Assembly (NCBI GenBank): GCA_002382325.1
Contig: DGAG01000016.1
Location: 1 to 64,000, forward strand
DNA length: 64,000 nucleotides
Reading direction: 5' to 3'
Source: Epsilonproteobacteria bacterium UBA4036
GTDB taxonomy: Bacteria; Campylobacterota; Campylobacteria; Campylobacterales; Arcobacteraceae
The translations under genes and the position numbers were made by a program. The number at the start of each line of letters is the position of its first letter. Positions within the stretch are counted from its first letter, which is position 1. Shown here one piece after another: positions 17,364 to 26,281 of the stretch. Below the pieces are notes generated by a model that saw nothing but the letters and a program-made list of their open reading frames with translations, was not told the origin of the DNA and searched no databases.

Positions 17364-19376
17364 TTATTCTAAGGTAGTTTGTAATGGAATTGTAATTATA
17401 AAGGTGGCACCTTGTTCATTGTTTTTACCGACAATGTTCCCTTTAAAATGGGTTTCAATAATGGTTTTACTCATATCAAGCCCAATGCCAGTGCCATGAG
17501 TTTCTCCTTTGGTTGTAAAGCGTTTGTCAAAAATTTTGGGTAAGACATCAAGAGGGATACCTCCTGCATTATCAGCAATTTCAATGATGCAAGAAGCATT
17601 ATGTTCATAAATTCTTAAATAAATTTCGGGAAATCGAATATTGTTTTCTTCAATGGCATCAATGGAGTTTTTAAAGATATTTAATATCACTTGAATTAAT
17701 TCACTCGTACAAATATAAAGCTCTTTGTCAAAGGTGATTTCTTTAATAAGTTTGACCCCAAATTTCTTAATTAAAGATTCAAGAAGCACCAAAGATTTAT
17801 CAACAACACACTCCATACGAATATGCTCTTTGAGTTGAGAATCTTTAAAAAAACTTCTAAAGTCTTTGATGGTATTGTTTAAAAACTCAACATTGTTTAA
17901 AATTTGTTCGGTTGTTTTTTCAAACACATCACTGGTCAATAACCCCATGGTATTGTACACTTGCAAAGAACTTACCCCCGCAGAAAAGACATTTAAAGGT
18001 TGACGCCATTGATGAACAATCATGTCTAAAATCTCTCCCATTTGGGCGTGTCTGGCATTGGCAAATAAAATCTCATCTTTTTCCAAACTCTTTTGAACCT
18101 CTTTTTGAACTCGTTGCTCTAAAGTTTCGTTGAGTTGTTCAAGTTCATAAGTGGTTTTACTGATAAGTTGTGACAATGCTTTTGTACGGTAAAAATCGGG
18201 ATGTTTCTCCTCTTTAAATTTGACCTCTAAGGTATTTTGTGTGGCAATTTGACTTGGTGTATGACTTTCACTTATGGCTAAAATAGTCATGGTTTGATTC
18301 ATCAATCGTGTACTGTTTTGACTGTAAAAAAACTCTCCATAGGTAAAAAAACCACTGGTACAAGCCAAGGCTTGAAGCGGTTTTATTTCGGTTGTAATCT
18401 CTTTTTTGAGTAACGATTTTCGTGCCATGCAAGAATAGACAAAAATGGCTTCAAGTGGATGTTGTGCTAAGTTTTTAGCTTGAAGTAACCCTTGATGCAA
18501 AATCATTTGAATATCGCCGTATCCAAATTTGACTTGGCTGCCTTGAGGGACATTGCCTGCAAATCCCAAACTGCCATCGTCATATTTGTTTAAAACGGCC
18601 CGTGCGATGTTTAATCCATCTTTTTGAATCACTAAAGGAAATTCAACACCAATATTGGGCAACATAGAGGCGATTTCTTCACCCAAATAGTACGCATAAA
18701 AATCAACGGCGGATTTGCCATCAATGCTGTAAACACGGTTTTTATGGGAGTGTTCAACCGTATGGCTTTTCCCTAAACATTGCCAAGAAAAGTTATAGTC
18801 AGTAAAAATATTGAGATTTTTATTGAACAAAGCTGCCCCTACAGCACCTTTGTTGGAAATGGTGTGTTCATTAAAAATATAGGTGTTTTTAAATGAAGCG
18901 TTGTCTCCTGCCATTCCTCCTGCAACAATCACAGTAGGATGGATTGAAGTTAAGCCTTTTAAATACTCTTCTGCATTGGTGTGTAAGCCATCAGTAAAGG
19001 TAATAAGCAGTTTAAATTCATCAATATTGTTTCTGTTTTCAATGGATTGCATAAGGGTTGAGCCCAAGGTAAAACTGTTTTCTTCGTGAGTGATTATATT
19101 GGTTTGTATAGAGGTGTTTTCAAAAAGACAAAAGGTGATTACACTCTTTTGTGAAGTGATCTCTTTGGGTGAAATCTCTCCTGAAGTGGTTGAACCAATG
19201 ATTTTGGCATGAGGCAGAAAGTAAAGGAGCTCTTGGCGTAAGGTATCAATGTAAGTGTAGTCAATTATTCCCGTAAAAACTTGAATCAATATCTCTTGAT
19301 GAGTTGATATATGATGGGCATATATGAACTCTTCTAATGTTTTTTTATTTTGGTATATAAATGAGTAACACTGCAT
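17364..19376 (-). CDS. FIST-domain sensor histidine kinase
   Basis: A 670-residue cytoplasmic-looking kinase. Residues about 25-225 form a FIST_N domain and about 230-380 a FIST_C domain, a sensor pair proposed to bind small ligands such as amino acids. A short coiled coil follows (about 400-435), then the phospho-acceptor segment QMGEILDMIVHQWRQPLN and a HATPase domain with N-box (NIFKNSIDAIEE), DNAGGIP and GTGIGLDMSK motifs. No membrane segment or signal peptide is seen. There is no adjacent response regulator, so it is an orphan kinase. It ends 61 bp before the DAHP synthase gene. Confidence 0.88.
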   Translation of the reverse strand: MQCYSFIYQNKKTLEEFIYAHHISTHQEILIQVFTGIIDYTYIDTLRQELLYFLPHAKIIGSTTSGEISPKEITSQKSVITFCLFENTSIQTNIITHEENSFTLGSTLMQSIENRNNIDEFKLLITFTDGLHTNAEEYLKGLTSIHPTVIVAGGMAGDNASFKNTYIFNEHTISNKGAVGAALFNKNLNIFTDYNFSWQCLGKSHTVEHSHKNRVYSIDGKSAVDFYAYYLGEEIASMLPNIGVEFPLVIQKDGLNIARAVLNKYDDGSLGFAGNVPQGSQVKFGYGDIQMILHQGLLQAKNLAQHPLEAIFVYSCMARKSLLKKEITTEIKPLQALACTSGFFTYGEFFYSQNSTRLMNQTMTILAISESHTPSQIATQNTLEVKFKEEKHPDFYRTKALSQLISKTTYELEQLNETLEQRVQKEVQKSLEKDEILFANARHAQMGEILDMIVHQWRQPLNVFSAGVSSLQVYNTMGLLTSDVFEKTTEQILNNVEFLNNTIKDFRSFFKDSQLKEHIRMECVVDKSLVLLESLIKKFGVKLIKEITFDKELYICTSELIQVILNIFKNSIDAIEENNIRFPEIYLRIYEHNASCIIEIADNAGGIPLDVLPKIFDKRFTTKGETHGTGIGLDMSKTIIETHFKGNIVGKNNEQGATFIITIPLQTTLE

Positions 19377-19394
19377 TGGTATCCTTTACATTGT

Positions 19395-20387
19395 TTATGC
19401 CACCAATTTAGAGAGTAAATCCTTAAATGACTCTTTAAATGAATCCAGTCCTTCTTGTAATAAATCGTCGTAAATTCGGTTCATATCAATGTTTTTTAAT
19501 GCCAGAAGTTCAAAAAATTCATTGCATTCATCCAGTGTTTTAATCTGGCTTTTTGTTTTAGAACCCTCTTTAACCCAATGCTCAATGGTCAATAAAGGAG
19601 CTGTATTAATGGCATTAGGGAAAATGAGATTATCCACATAATAACTGGGATCCAAATGAGCCGATTTGGTTGCAGTTGATGCAAAAAGTGTTCGAATGTT
19701 TTTATTTTTAAAGAGGTTAATTTCGTGATAACATTTTGTGGCATTAAGAATACCCAAATGAGAAGTTGGAAGATGTTTACTTTCAAACAAAGCATCACAC
19801 ATTTTATCAAAACGGCTTACAAAAACAGAAATAACCGCTTTAACCCCTTTGTTACTGGCTTTAATACCTTCATTTAACGCTTTTGCACACTCTATGGCTT
19901 GTTGGGGTGAAAAAATCAAAGTGGCATTGACATTGATGCCTTGTGTGGTTAATGCTTTCATCGCACCGTATCCCGCTTGTGTGGCAGGGACTTTTATCAT
20001 AACATTTTCATTGCCAATGGTATTGTACAATCGAATCCCTTCTGCAATAGTTCCTTCCTCATCATCGCATAATAAAGGGTCAACTTCTAATGAGATAAAA
20101 CCATCATTGGGATTGTTTTCATAAAGTGGGTATAAAATTTCAGAAGCTCGTTTGATGTCAGTAATTGCCAACTCTTCGTAAATCTTTTTTTGGTCATTAG
20201 CTTGAAGCATATCAAGCTGTTGACGGTAAGCCACTGAATTTGAAATCGCTGATTCGAAAATCGCTGGATTACTTGTAGCTCCGTGTATGATCTCATTTTG
20301 GATGAGTTCTTTGAATTGATTTTCTAAAAAATCTCTCTCAATAAAATCACACCAAAGTGAAAAGTTTATTTCGTCTTTTAAAGCCAT
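19395..20387 (-). CDS. tal: Transaldolase
   Basis: Transfers dihydroxyacetone between sugar phosphates in the non-oxidative pentose phosphate pathway, supplying erythrose 4-phosphate for the DAHP synthase encoded nearby. The Schiff-base lysine is in NVMIKVPAT and a second conserved region is GINVNATLIFS. At 330 residues it belongs to the longer Campylobacterota/actinobacterial-type subfamily. It follows serB by 3 bp and is probably co-transcribed with it. Confidence 0.93.
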   Translation of the reverse strand: MALKDEINFSLWCDFIERDFLENQFKELIQNEIIHGATSNPAIFESAISNSVAYRQQLDMLQANDQKKIYEELAITDIKRASEILYPLYENNPNDGFISLEVDPLLCDDEEGTIAEGIRLYNTIGNENVMIKVPATQAGYGAMKALTTQGINVNATLIFSPQQAIECAKALNEGIKASNKGVKAVISVFVSRFDKMCDALFESKHLPTSHLGILNATKCYHEINLFKNKNIRTLFASTATKSAHLDPSYYVDNLIFPNAINTAPLLTIEHWVKEGSKTKSQIKTLDECNEFFELLALKNIDMNRIYDDLLQEGLDSFKESFKDLLSKLVA

Positions 20388-20390
20388 TGT

Positions 20391-21017
20391 TTATTCCTCG
20401 ATTTTAGCTAAAATTTGTGTTAAGTCTTTTGTGTCTATAATGATATTTGCCTCTTTTTTTAAAATATCGTGCGCACAAAAAGCGACTCTTTTATCGGCAT
20501 ATTTAAACATAGAAACGTCATTGGCTCCATCACCTGCTACAAGGGTCTGCTTTGAAGTAATGCCCATAACCGTTTGTATTCTTTGAAGCATATCTCCTTT
20601 TGAAAAGCCAAACATCATCTCTCCACCAATAAGCCCTGTAAGAAGCCCATCTTTGTGGTGCAAGGTATTTGAAAACTCTGCATCAAGACCATATTTTTCT
20701 TTAAAAGGTGTTGTTCCAATTCGAAATCCACCTGAAAAACAAACCACTTTGTAGCCTTTGTTTTGAAGGGCTTTGATGGTCTCTTCTGCCCCTGGCATAG
20801 GAGGTAATGACGCACAAATATCAACCGCTCTTTGGTAAGACAAGCCTTGTAAAAGTCCCACTCGTGTGGTTAAACTCTCGAAAAAATCCAGTCGTCCTGA
20901 CATCGCTTCTTCGGTAATTTTGGCAACTTTTTCTTTGATACCAAGCTCTTGTGCTAAAAAGTCAATTGTTTCTCCATCCATTAAGGTTGAATCAAAATCG
21001 AACACGGCTAATTTCAT
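20391..21017 (-). CDS. serB: Phosphoserine phosphatase SerB
   Basis: HAD-superfamily phosphatase for the last step of serine synthesis. It has the nucleophile motif DFDSTLMDGE (about 7-16), the substrate loop around MSGRLDFFES, CFSGGFRIG with the motif II Ser, a conserved Lys, and GDGANDVSM at the C-terminal end. At 208 residues it is the short form without an ACT domain. It is the first gene of a serB-tal pair and divergent from the MetF-like gene. Confidence 0.94.
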   Translation of the reverse strand: MKLAVFDFDSTLMDGETIDFLAQELGIKEKVAKITEEAMSGRLDFFESLTTRVGLLQGLSYQRAVDICASLPPMPGAEETIKALQNKGYKVVCFSGGFRIGTTPFKEKYGLDAEFSNTLHHKDGLLTGLIGGEMMFGFSKGDMLQRIQTVMGITSKQTLVAGDGANDVSMFKYADKRVAFCAHDILKKEANIIIDTKDLTQILAKIEE

Positions 21018-21084
21018 TATAAATCCTATGTTAAATATTTAAAGGCTATAATTATAGCCAAAATACTTTAAGGAATCTTTTTTA

Positions 21085-22002
21085 ATGTTTGATGCACTCA
21101 TAAGCAAATTAAAATCGGGTAATTTTTTAACACTTGAAACCACCCCTCAACACGAACCTTCGATGGATACAATTGTTGCCAAAATCAAAGCGTTGAATTT
21201 GGATGACAAAGTGGATGGTTTTTCTGCAACAGATAATCCCTTAGCCAAACTTAAATACAGTTCACTGTTTGCTGCCTTACGATTACAAACAGCGTTTAAT
21301 AAACCCGTTATTACGACCATGACCATGCGAGACAAAAATAAAATTGCTCTGCAATCGGATTTGCTGGGTGCCAATGATTTTGACATACGTGCGATTTTAG
21401 CCCTTACGGGGGATCCTGCTAAAATGAGTGACCAACCCAACAGTAAAGGGGTATTTGAAAGCAACTCAACACTATTATTAAAAATGATGAAATCGTTTAA
21501 TCACGGCATGGACTTAGCGGGACGTCCGTTTAAAATCCAACCCAAAGAGATTTACCCTTTTGCTGTGACCAACTCGTATGCAAAAAGTTTCAAATCCTTA
21601 GAGAGAAAAATGCACAAAAAGATTCAAGAGGGGGCGTTGGGATTAATTTCTCAACCAGTTTATGACCTTGAAAATGCCAAAATGCTTTTAGAGAGTTTTG
21701 AAAATGCCAAAAATGAAGTCAGTTCTCACAAACAAGAAGCTCAACTGATTTTTGGTATTTTTCCTATTGTAAAATTGCGAACGGCTCTTTTTTTATCTGC
21801 CCAAGTGCCAGGGATTCATGTACCACAATACTGGATTGATGCGTTAGAAAAAGCCAATGCAAAAAGTGAAGAGGAAGAGAGAAAAGTGGGCTTAGAGTTA
21901 AATCATAAACTTTTTAGCGAGATTAAAGAATTTCATCCTAAAATTCATTTAATGACAGCGAATAACTTTGAACTTGCCAATGAGTTAATTGTCAATGGTT
22001 GA
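21085..22002 (+). CDS. metF: Methylenetetrahydrofolate reductase family protein
   Basis: The 305 residues fit the FAD-dependent methylenetetrahydrofolate reductase fold: a first strand with the conserved Glu (FLTLETTP), FSATDNPLAKLK, VITTMTMRDKNK, ILALTGDPAK and a C-terminal IHLMTANNFELA. The pathway role would be 5-methyl-THF production for methionine. The ETTP segment differs from the usual EFxPP of MetF, so a related activity is possible. It is followed by ruvX with overlapping ends. I am surer of the family than of the exact reaction. Confidence 0.75.
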   Translation: MFDALISKLKSGNFLTLETTPQHEPSMDTIVAKIKALNLDDKVDGFSATDNPLAKLKYSSLFAALRLQTAFNKPVITTMTMRDKNKIALQSDLLGANDFDIRAILALTGDPAKMSDQPNSKGVFESNSTLLLKMMKSFNHGMDLAGRPFKIQPKEIYPFAVTNSYAKSFKSLERKMHKKIQEGALGLISQPVYDLENAKMLLESFENAKNEVSSHKQEAQLIFGIFPIVKLRTALFLSAQVPGIHVPQYWIDALEKANAKSEEEERKVGLELNHKLFSEIKEFHPKIHLMTANNFELANELIVNG

Positions 22003-22390
22003 AAGGTTAGCTTCAATTGATGTGGGGCTAAAACGTATTGGTGTGGCACTGTGTTTGCACGAAAAAATCGTCACCCCACAACCCGCCATTTTACGAAAAA
22101 ATAGAAACCAAGCTGCCCATGATGTGAACACTTTTTTAAAAGAGTGGGAAATTGATAAACTGATTGTGGGTTTTCCTAGTTCAAGCGAAGATACCCAAAA
22201 TCGAATCAAACATTTTATCAATTTATTACAGTTAAAAATCCCTTACGAATTTCAAGAAGAGAACTTAAGTTCCATAGAAGCTGAAGAGCTAATCAAAGGG
22301 GAAATCAAACATAAGCGAGATGGTAGAATTGACTCCATTGCTGCTAAAATTATTTTAGAAAGATACCTTGTAAGAGTGAGTAGTAAGTAG
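21989..22390 (+). CDS. ruvX: Putative Holliday junction resolvase RuvX/YqgF
   Basis: A 131-133-residue RNase H-fold protein of the YqgF family, implicated in 16S rRNA 5' maturation and in recombination. The first acidic strand is ASIDVGLKRIGVAL, then LIVGFPSS, and the last acidic residue lies in RIDSIAAKIIL. The start is either TTG at 21989 or ATG at 21995; I prefer the ATG because homologues begin close to it. The 5' end overlaps the MetF-like gene and the 3' end runs into an inverted repeat shared with acpS. Confidence 0.88.
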   Translation: MSMVERLASIDVGLKRIGVALCLHEKIVTPQPAILRKNRNQAAHDVNTFLKEWEIDKLIVGFPSSSEDTQNRIKHFINLLQLKIPYEFQEENLSSIEAEELIKGEIKHKRDGRIDSIAAKIILERYLVRVSSK

Positions 22391-22427
22391 TGAGAAGTAA
22401 GTAGAAAATTCACCACTTACTTCTCAC
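22390..22427. repeat. Inverted repeat of GTGAGAAGTAAGT units between ruvX and acpS
   Basis: GTGAGAAGTAAGT (22390-22402) pairs perfectly with 22415-22427. A degenerate direct copy of the unit precedes it (from about 22376) and another inverted copy follows (22430-22442), so two nested arms can form. It lies between convergent genes and could end transcription from both sides, although neither arm has a clear T-run. Confidence 0.65.
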
Positions 22428-22430
22428 CTC

Positions 22431-22781
22431 TCACTTCTTACTCAAAATAACCGCCGCAACCGCAAACCCACCATCATGCGTAATACTCACACTGATTTTT
22501 TTTATGTTAAACTTTTTTTTGAGTTTTTTTGCCAGTTTGATTTTAGGGGCATTTTTTTTGGTTTTGGAGATGATAATATCATGAAAACCACATGTTTTCC
22601 CAATGCCACATCCCAATGCTTTGCTGGCAGCTTCTTTGGCTGCCCAAAATCCAGCTGCCGTTTGAGCCGATTTGACCAGTTGAATTTCTTCTTCATTTAA
22701 AAATCTCTCCAACGCTTTTTGTGGAAATTTCTCCATGAGTTTTTCAATTCTTTGAATACTTACAATATCTATGCCTATCAT
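22431..22781 (-). CDS. acpS: Holo-[acyl-carrier-protein] synthase AcpS
   Basis: Transfers 4'-phosphopantetheine from CoA to acyl carrier protein. The 116 residues contain the metal-binding MIGIDIVSIQRIE and the FWAAKEAASKALGCGIG motif with its catalytic Glu and Lys. Length is as expected. It lies alone on the minus strand, divergent from the permease gene with a 30-bp gap, and its 3' end touches the inverted repeat. Confidence 0.94.
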   Translation of the reverse strand: MIGIDIVSIQRIEKLMEKFPQKALERFLNEEEIQLVKSAQTAAGFWAAKEAASKALGCGIGKTCGFHDIIISKTKKNAPKIKLAKKLKKKFNIKKISVSITHDGGFAVAAVILSKK

Positions 22782-22811
22782 TTTAAACCTATGTTGTGTA
22801 TAATCTTTTTT

Positions 22812-23765
22812 ATGAAATTGTTTATCAAAAAAGTATTATACCTTATCATTATGCTATTTATTATTAGCCTTATTTCATTTATTGCCATTAATTTAGCTCC
22901 CAACTCTTTTTTTGCAAGCGGTGAGTTAAATCCCAATATCACTCAAGAATCTATTGACCATTTAAAAGCAATTTATGGCTTAGATAAGCCCTTGTATGTA
23001 CAATATTTTTCTTGGATTTGGGCGATGCTGCATCTTGATTTTGGCATTTCGTTTGCCAGTGGACAGATGGTTAAAACAGAGATTTTGAATCGTATTCCCA
23101 TTACGTTAACGATTAATAGTATCAGTATGGTTTTAGTCTTTGTGTTGTCGCTGTATTTGGGCATTAAATCGGCATTGCACAAAAACAAGTGGTTTGACAA
23201 ATTTGCCAGTCAGCTTTCCTTGTTGAGTTTTTCCATGCCTTCATTTTATTTGGCACTGTTATTGGTGTTGATTTTTTCCATTCAGTTAGAGTGGTTACCT
23301 ATTGCAGGGTTGCACTCCGTTTCCAATGCCACAGGTGTTGAATACTATTTGGATGTGGCATGGCATTTGATTTTGCCCATTGGTATTATTACCTTTGGGG
23401 GCATTGGAAGTTTAACTTTGTATATTCGTTCACTTACCATTGAGATTTTAAAAAGCGATTATATCTTTTTTGCCAAAGCACGAGGCTTGAGTCAAAAACA
23501 GATTTTGCGTTACTATATTTTGCCCAATTTATATCCGCCTGTTATTACGCTTTTGGGTCTGTCTTTGCCCGGAATCATTGGTGGAAGTGTTATTTTGGAG
23601 TCGATTTTTTCCATTGATGGGATGGGGCTACTTTTTTATCAAAGTGCATTAAGTCATGATTATCCAGTCATTATGGGTATCTTGATAATTGGTGCGTTTT
23701 TAACCCTTCTTGGAAATATGTTGGCGGATTTGGTCTTACTCAAACTTAACCCCAATATGAGTTAA
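22812..23765 (+). CDS. DppB/OppB-type ABC transporter permease, solitary
   Basis: A 317-residue inner-membrane permease with about six hydrophobic segments. It has the periplasmic DKPLYVQYFSWIWAMLHLDFG region and the cytoplasmic EAA-like loop FAKARGLSQKQILRYYILPN that contacts the ATPase. Such proteins work as heterodimers with a DppC-type permease plus ATPases and a binding protein, none of which is adjacent. The reading frame is open from 22719, but I place the start at ATG 22812, where the first membrane helix begins and acpS is not overlapped. Substrate unknown; peptides or nickel are usual for the family. Confidence 0.85.
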   Translation: MKLFIKKVLYLIIMLFIISLISFIAINLAPNSFFASGELNPNITQESIDHLKAIYGLDKPLYVQYFSWIWAMLHLDFGISFASGQMVKTEILNRIPITLTINSISMVLVFVLSLYLGIKSALHKNKWFDKFASQLSLLSFSMPSFYLALLLVLIFSIQLEWLPIAGLHSVSNATGVEYYLDVAWHLILPIGIITFGGIGSLTLYIRSLTIEILKSDYIFFAKARGLSQKQILRYYILPNLYPPVITLLGLSLPGIIGGSVILESIFSIDGMGLLFYQSALSHDYPVIMGILIIGAFLTLLGNMLADLVLLKLNPNMS

Positions 23766-23834
23766 AAAGAGTCTTTTTATAAATTTTTTTTAATAAGATT
23801 TTGGCTAGAATAAAAATCAAAAATAAGGGTAAAC

Positions 23835-24713
23835 ATGCAACACTTAATTACGACTTCTGATTTCTCAAAAGAGGAAATTATCGACCTTTTTGAAGATGCT
23901 AAAATGTTCAAAGATTTAAAATCAAATCTTTTTTTACAAGGTAAAATTGTGGTGAATTTGTTTTTTGAAAATTCGACACGAACACGAAGTGCCTTTGAAA
24001 TTGCAGCAAAACGTTTGGGTGCGCAAGTGATTTCTTTGGATGTCGGACAAAGTTCAAGAAGCAAAGGGGAAACCATTTTTGATACCATTGCCAATATTGA
24101 AGCCATGAAACCCGATGCCTTAACCATTCGACACAGTGAGTGTGGATTGCCCGGAAGTTTAGTTGACCATGTCACTTGCCCCATTATTAATGCAGGAGAT
24201 GGAACGCATGCTCATCCAACACAAGCCTTATTGGATTTGTTTACCATATTAGAGCATTTTAATTGGGATGCCCAAGGGAAAAAAGTTGCAATCGTAGGAG
24301 ATGTTAAATCATCACGAGTTGCAGGTTCAAATCGACGATTGCTTCCTCGTTTTGGTATGGAAGTGGTATTTGTTGCACCCGATTGTTTCAAATACGACGA
24401 TGCCGATGGGTTTAAACAGTACACACACATCAGTGAAATCATTGATGAGGTGGATGTTATAATGAGTTTACGAACACAACTTGAACGACACAATGAAGTC
24501 TATTTTGAATCGCTCAATGAGTATGCCAAAGATTATTGTATCACTGAAGAGACGTTGGGTGATCGTGATATTTTATTATTGCACCCAGGTCCTGTTAATC
24601 GAAATGTTGACATCAGTGATGCCATGTTAAAAGATCCTCGATGTAAAGTATTACAACAAGTCAGCAATGGCGTGGCAGTTCGAATGGCGATTTTGAAAAA
24701 ACTATTGGGATAG
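23835..24713 (+). CDS. pyrB: Aspartate carbamoyltransferase catalytic subunit
   Basis: Makes N-carbamoyl-L-aspartate from carbamoyl phosphate and aspartate, the first committed step of pyrimidine synthesis. The carbamoyl phosphate site is ENSTRTRSAFE, followed by HPTQALLDL, DVKSSRVAGSNRRLLP and LLHPGPVNR with the aspartate-binding region. At 292 residues it is full length. No regulatory PyrI subunit is adjacent. It ends 2 bp before pabB, so the two are co-transcribed. Confidence 0.96.
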   Translation: MQHLITTSDFSKEEIIDLFEDAKMFKDLKSNLFLQGKIVVNLFFENSTRTRSAFEIAAKRLGAQVISLDVGQSSRSKGETIFDTIANIEAMKPDALTIRHSECGLPGSLVDHVTCPIINAGDGTHAHPTQALLDLFTILEHFNWDAQGKKVAIVGDVKSSRVAGSNRRLLPRFGMEVVFVAPDCFKYDDADGFKQYTHISEIIDEVDVIMSLRTQLERHNEVYFESLNEYAKDYCITEETLGDRDILLLHPGPVNRNVDISDAMLKDPRCKVLQQVSNGVAVRMAILKKLLG

Positions 24714-24715
24714 TT

Positions 24716-25666
24716 TTGAACCAAACATTTCAAGAAAAGCTCAACTATTATGGCTCTTTAAAAGAGCCATTTTTTTTTATGATTTCATACGATTTAACAC
24801 AAAGTGTTGTCTGTCCTTTAAAAAAATTACCCCCGTTTATTAAATATGAAATCAATAAAAAAGTCAACTCCTCAAACCAAAATTTGGTATTGAAAAAATA
24901 TCCTATTGCTTTTAAGACGTACCAAAAAAAGTTTCAAGTGCTTCAAGAACAAATCCGTGCAGGTAACAGTTATTTATTGAACTTAACTGCAAAAACGCGT
25001 ATAGAAACAGCATTGAGTCTGGATGAAATTTATGATAAAGCAGCCAGTAAATTTAAACTGCAATACAAAGACCAATTTGTCTGTTTTTCTCCTGAACAAT
25101 TTGTTCAAATTAAAAATAATACCATTTTTACCTTTCCTATGAAAGGAACCATTGATGCCAAAATCAAAAATGCCAAGCAGCTGATTTTAAACAATGAAAA
25201 AGAGAAAGCCGAACATATTATGGTTGTTGATTTATTGCGTAATGATTTATCCATTGTGGCAAAAAAAGTGCGTGTAAAGAAATTTCGATACGTAGAATCT
25301 TTACAAGCAGGGAACAAAACATTACTGCAAGTCAGCTCCAAAATTGCAGGAACACTGCCTAAAAATTGGCATGAAATGGTGGGTGATATTATCATCAAAC
25401 TCTTACCGGCTGGGTCAATTACAGGAACACCTAAGAAAAAAACAGTGGAGATATTAAAAGGGATTGAGAAATATAATCGAGGTTTTTATACGGGTATTTT
25501 TGGTGTATATGATGGCAAAAATCTTAACAGTGCGGTGATGATTCGATTTATTGAAAAAAGCAAAAACAATCGATATTTTTATAAAAGTGGGGGTGGAATT
25601 ACCTGTGATTCAGACTGTTTTAGTGAATATCAAGAATTAATTGATAAAATATATATCCCGAGTTAA
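24716..25666 (+). CDS. pabB: Aminodeoxychorismate synthase component I PabB
   Basis: Chorismate-binding enzyme that adds an amino group to chorismate on the way to p-aminobenzoate and folate. The 316 residues have the C-terminal half of the family: GNSYLLNLTAKT, FPMKGTIDA, EHIMVVDLLRNDLS, LLPAGSITGTPKKKT and the final GGGITCDSD. It is shorter than E. coli PabB because most of the N-terminal domain is reduced. The start is TTG at 24716, 2 bp after the pyrB stop. The aminolyase gene pabC follows at 25706, supporting the folate assignment over TrpE. Confidence 0.9.
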   Translation: MNQTFQEKLNYYGSLKEPFFFMISYDLTQSVVCPLKKLPPFIKYEINKKVNSSNQNLVLKKYPIAFKTYQKKFQVLQEQIRAGNSYLLNLTAKTRIETALSLDEIYDKAASKFKLQYKDQFVCFSPEQFVQIKNNTIFTFPMKGTIDAKIKNAKQLILNNEKEKAEHIMVVDLLRNDLSIVAKKVRVKKFRYVESLQAGNKTLLQVSSKIAGTLPKNWHEMVGDIIIKLLPAGSITGTPKKKTVEILKGIEKYNRGFYTGIFGVYDGKNLNSAVMIRFIEKSKNNRYFYKSGGGITCDSDCFSEYQELIDKIYIPS

Positions 25667-25705
25667 TTATTACACTATAATTAAAAAAATATTCAAAGGT
25701 GTGTC

Positions 25706-26281
25706 ATGCGAAACAATGAAATATTTTTCGAAACCATCAAATGCGATGATGGAATAGCGTATAATTTAGAGTACCACAATCAACGAATTGCTCGAACCAT
25801 TATGATTAATATTAATTTACATGAATACATTTTACCCATCAGCGATGATTTTTTGAAATGCAAAGTGTTGTACGACAAATACGGGGTTTTGGATGTGATA
25901 TATGAACCCTATGTCAAACGGTTGATTCGTACATTTAAAATCGTTGAAGACGATACCATTGAATACAAATACAAAAGCATGAACAGGGAACACATCAATA
26001 AATTGTATGCCCAAAAAGAGAGTGCCGATGAAATTATTATTGTCAAAAATGGTTGGGTGACGGACACCTCTATTGCCAATATTGCTATTTTTGATGGCAG
26101 CAATTGGTTGACCACAAAGATGCCACTACTTCGAGGAACTACTCAAGAAAGATTGTTGGATAATAAAGAGTTAATCCAAACAAATATCAGTGTGGATATG
26201 CTTAAAAATGCCCAAAAAATTGCCCTGCTTAATGCAATGGTTGGTATGAATATCTTAGAACACTACTCATTTTTAGAGTAA
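25706..26281 (+). CDS. pabC: Aminodeoxychorismate lyase-like class IV PLP enzyme
   Basis: Class IV PLP enzymes of this type release p-aminobenzoate from aminodeoxychorismate. The 191 residues include the candidate PLP lysine region YKSMNREHIN, DEIIIVKNGWVTDTSIANIAIF (the conserved xTD/E-x-SxxN pattern) and LRGTTQERLL. It is about 80 residues shorter than E. coli PabC, mainly at the N-terminus, but such short forms follow pabB in related bacteria. It overlaps the convergent protease gene by 19 bp. Confidence 0.82.
   Translation: MRNNEIFFETIKCDDGIAYNLEYHNQRIARTIMININLHEYILPISDDFLKCKVLYDKYGVLDVIYEPYVKRLIRTFKIVEDDTIEYKYKSMNREHINKLYAQKESADEIIIVKNGWVTDTSIANIAIFDGSNWLTTKMPLLRGTTQERLLDNKELIQTNISVDMLKNAQKIALLNAMVGMNILEHYSFLE

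Noticed and set aside
22719..22811. Upstream extension of the permease frame
   Set aside because: It would overlap acpS on the other strand and adds no recognisable sequence; ATG 22812 begins at the first membrane helix.
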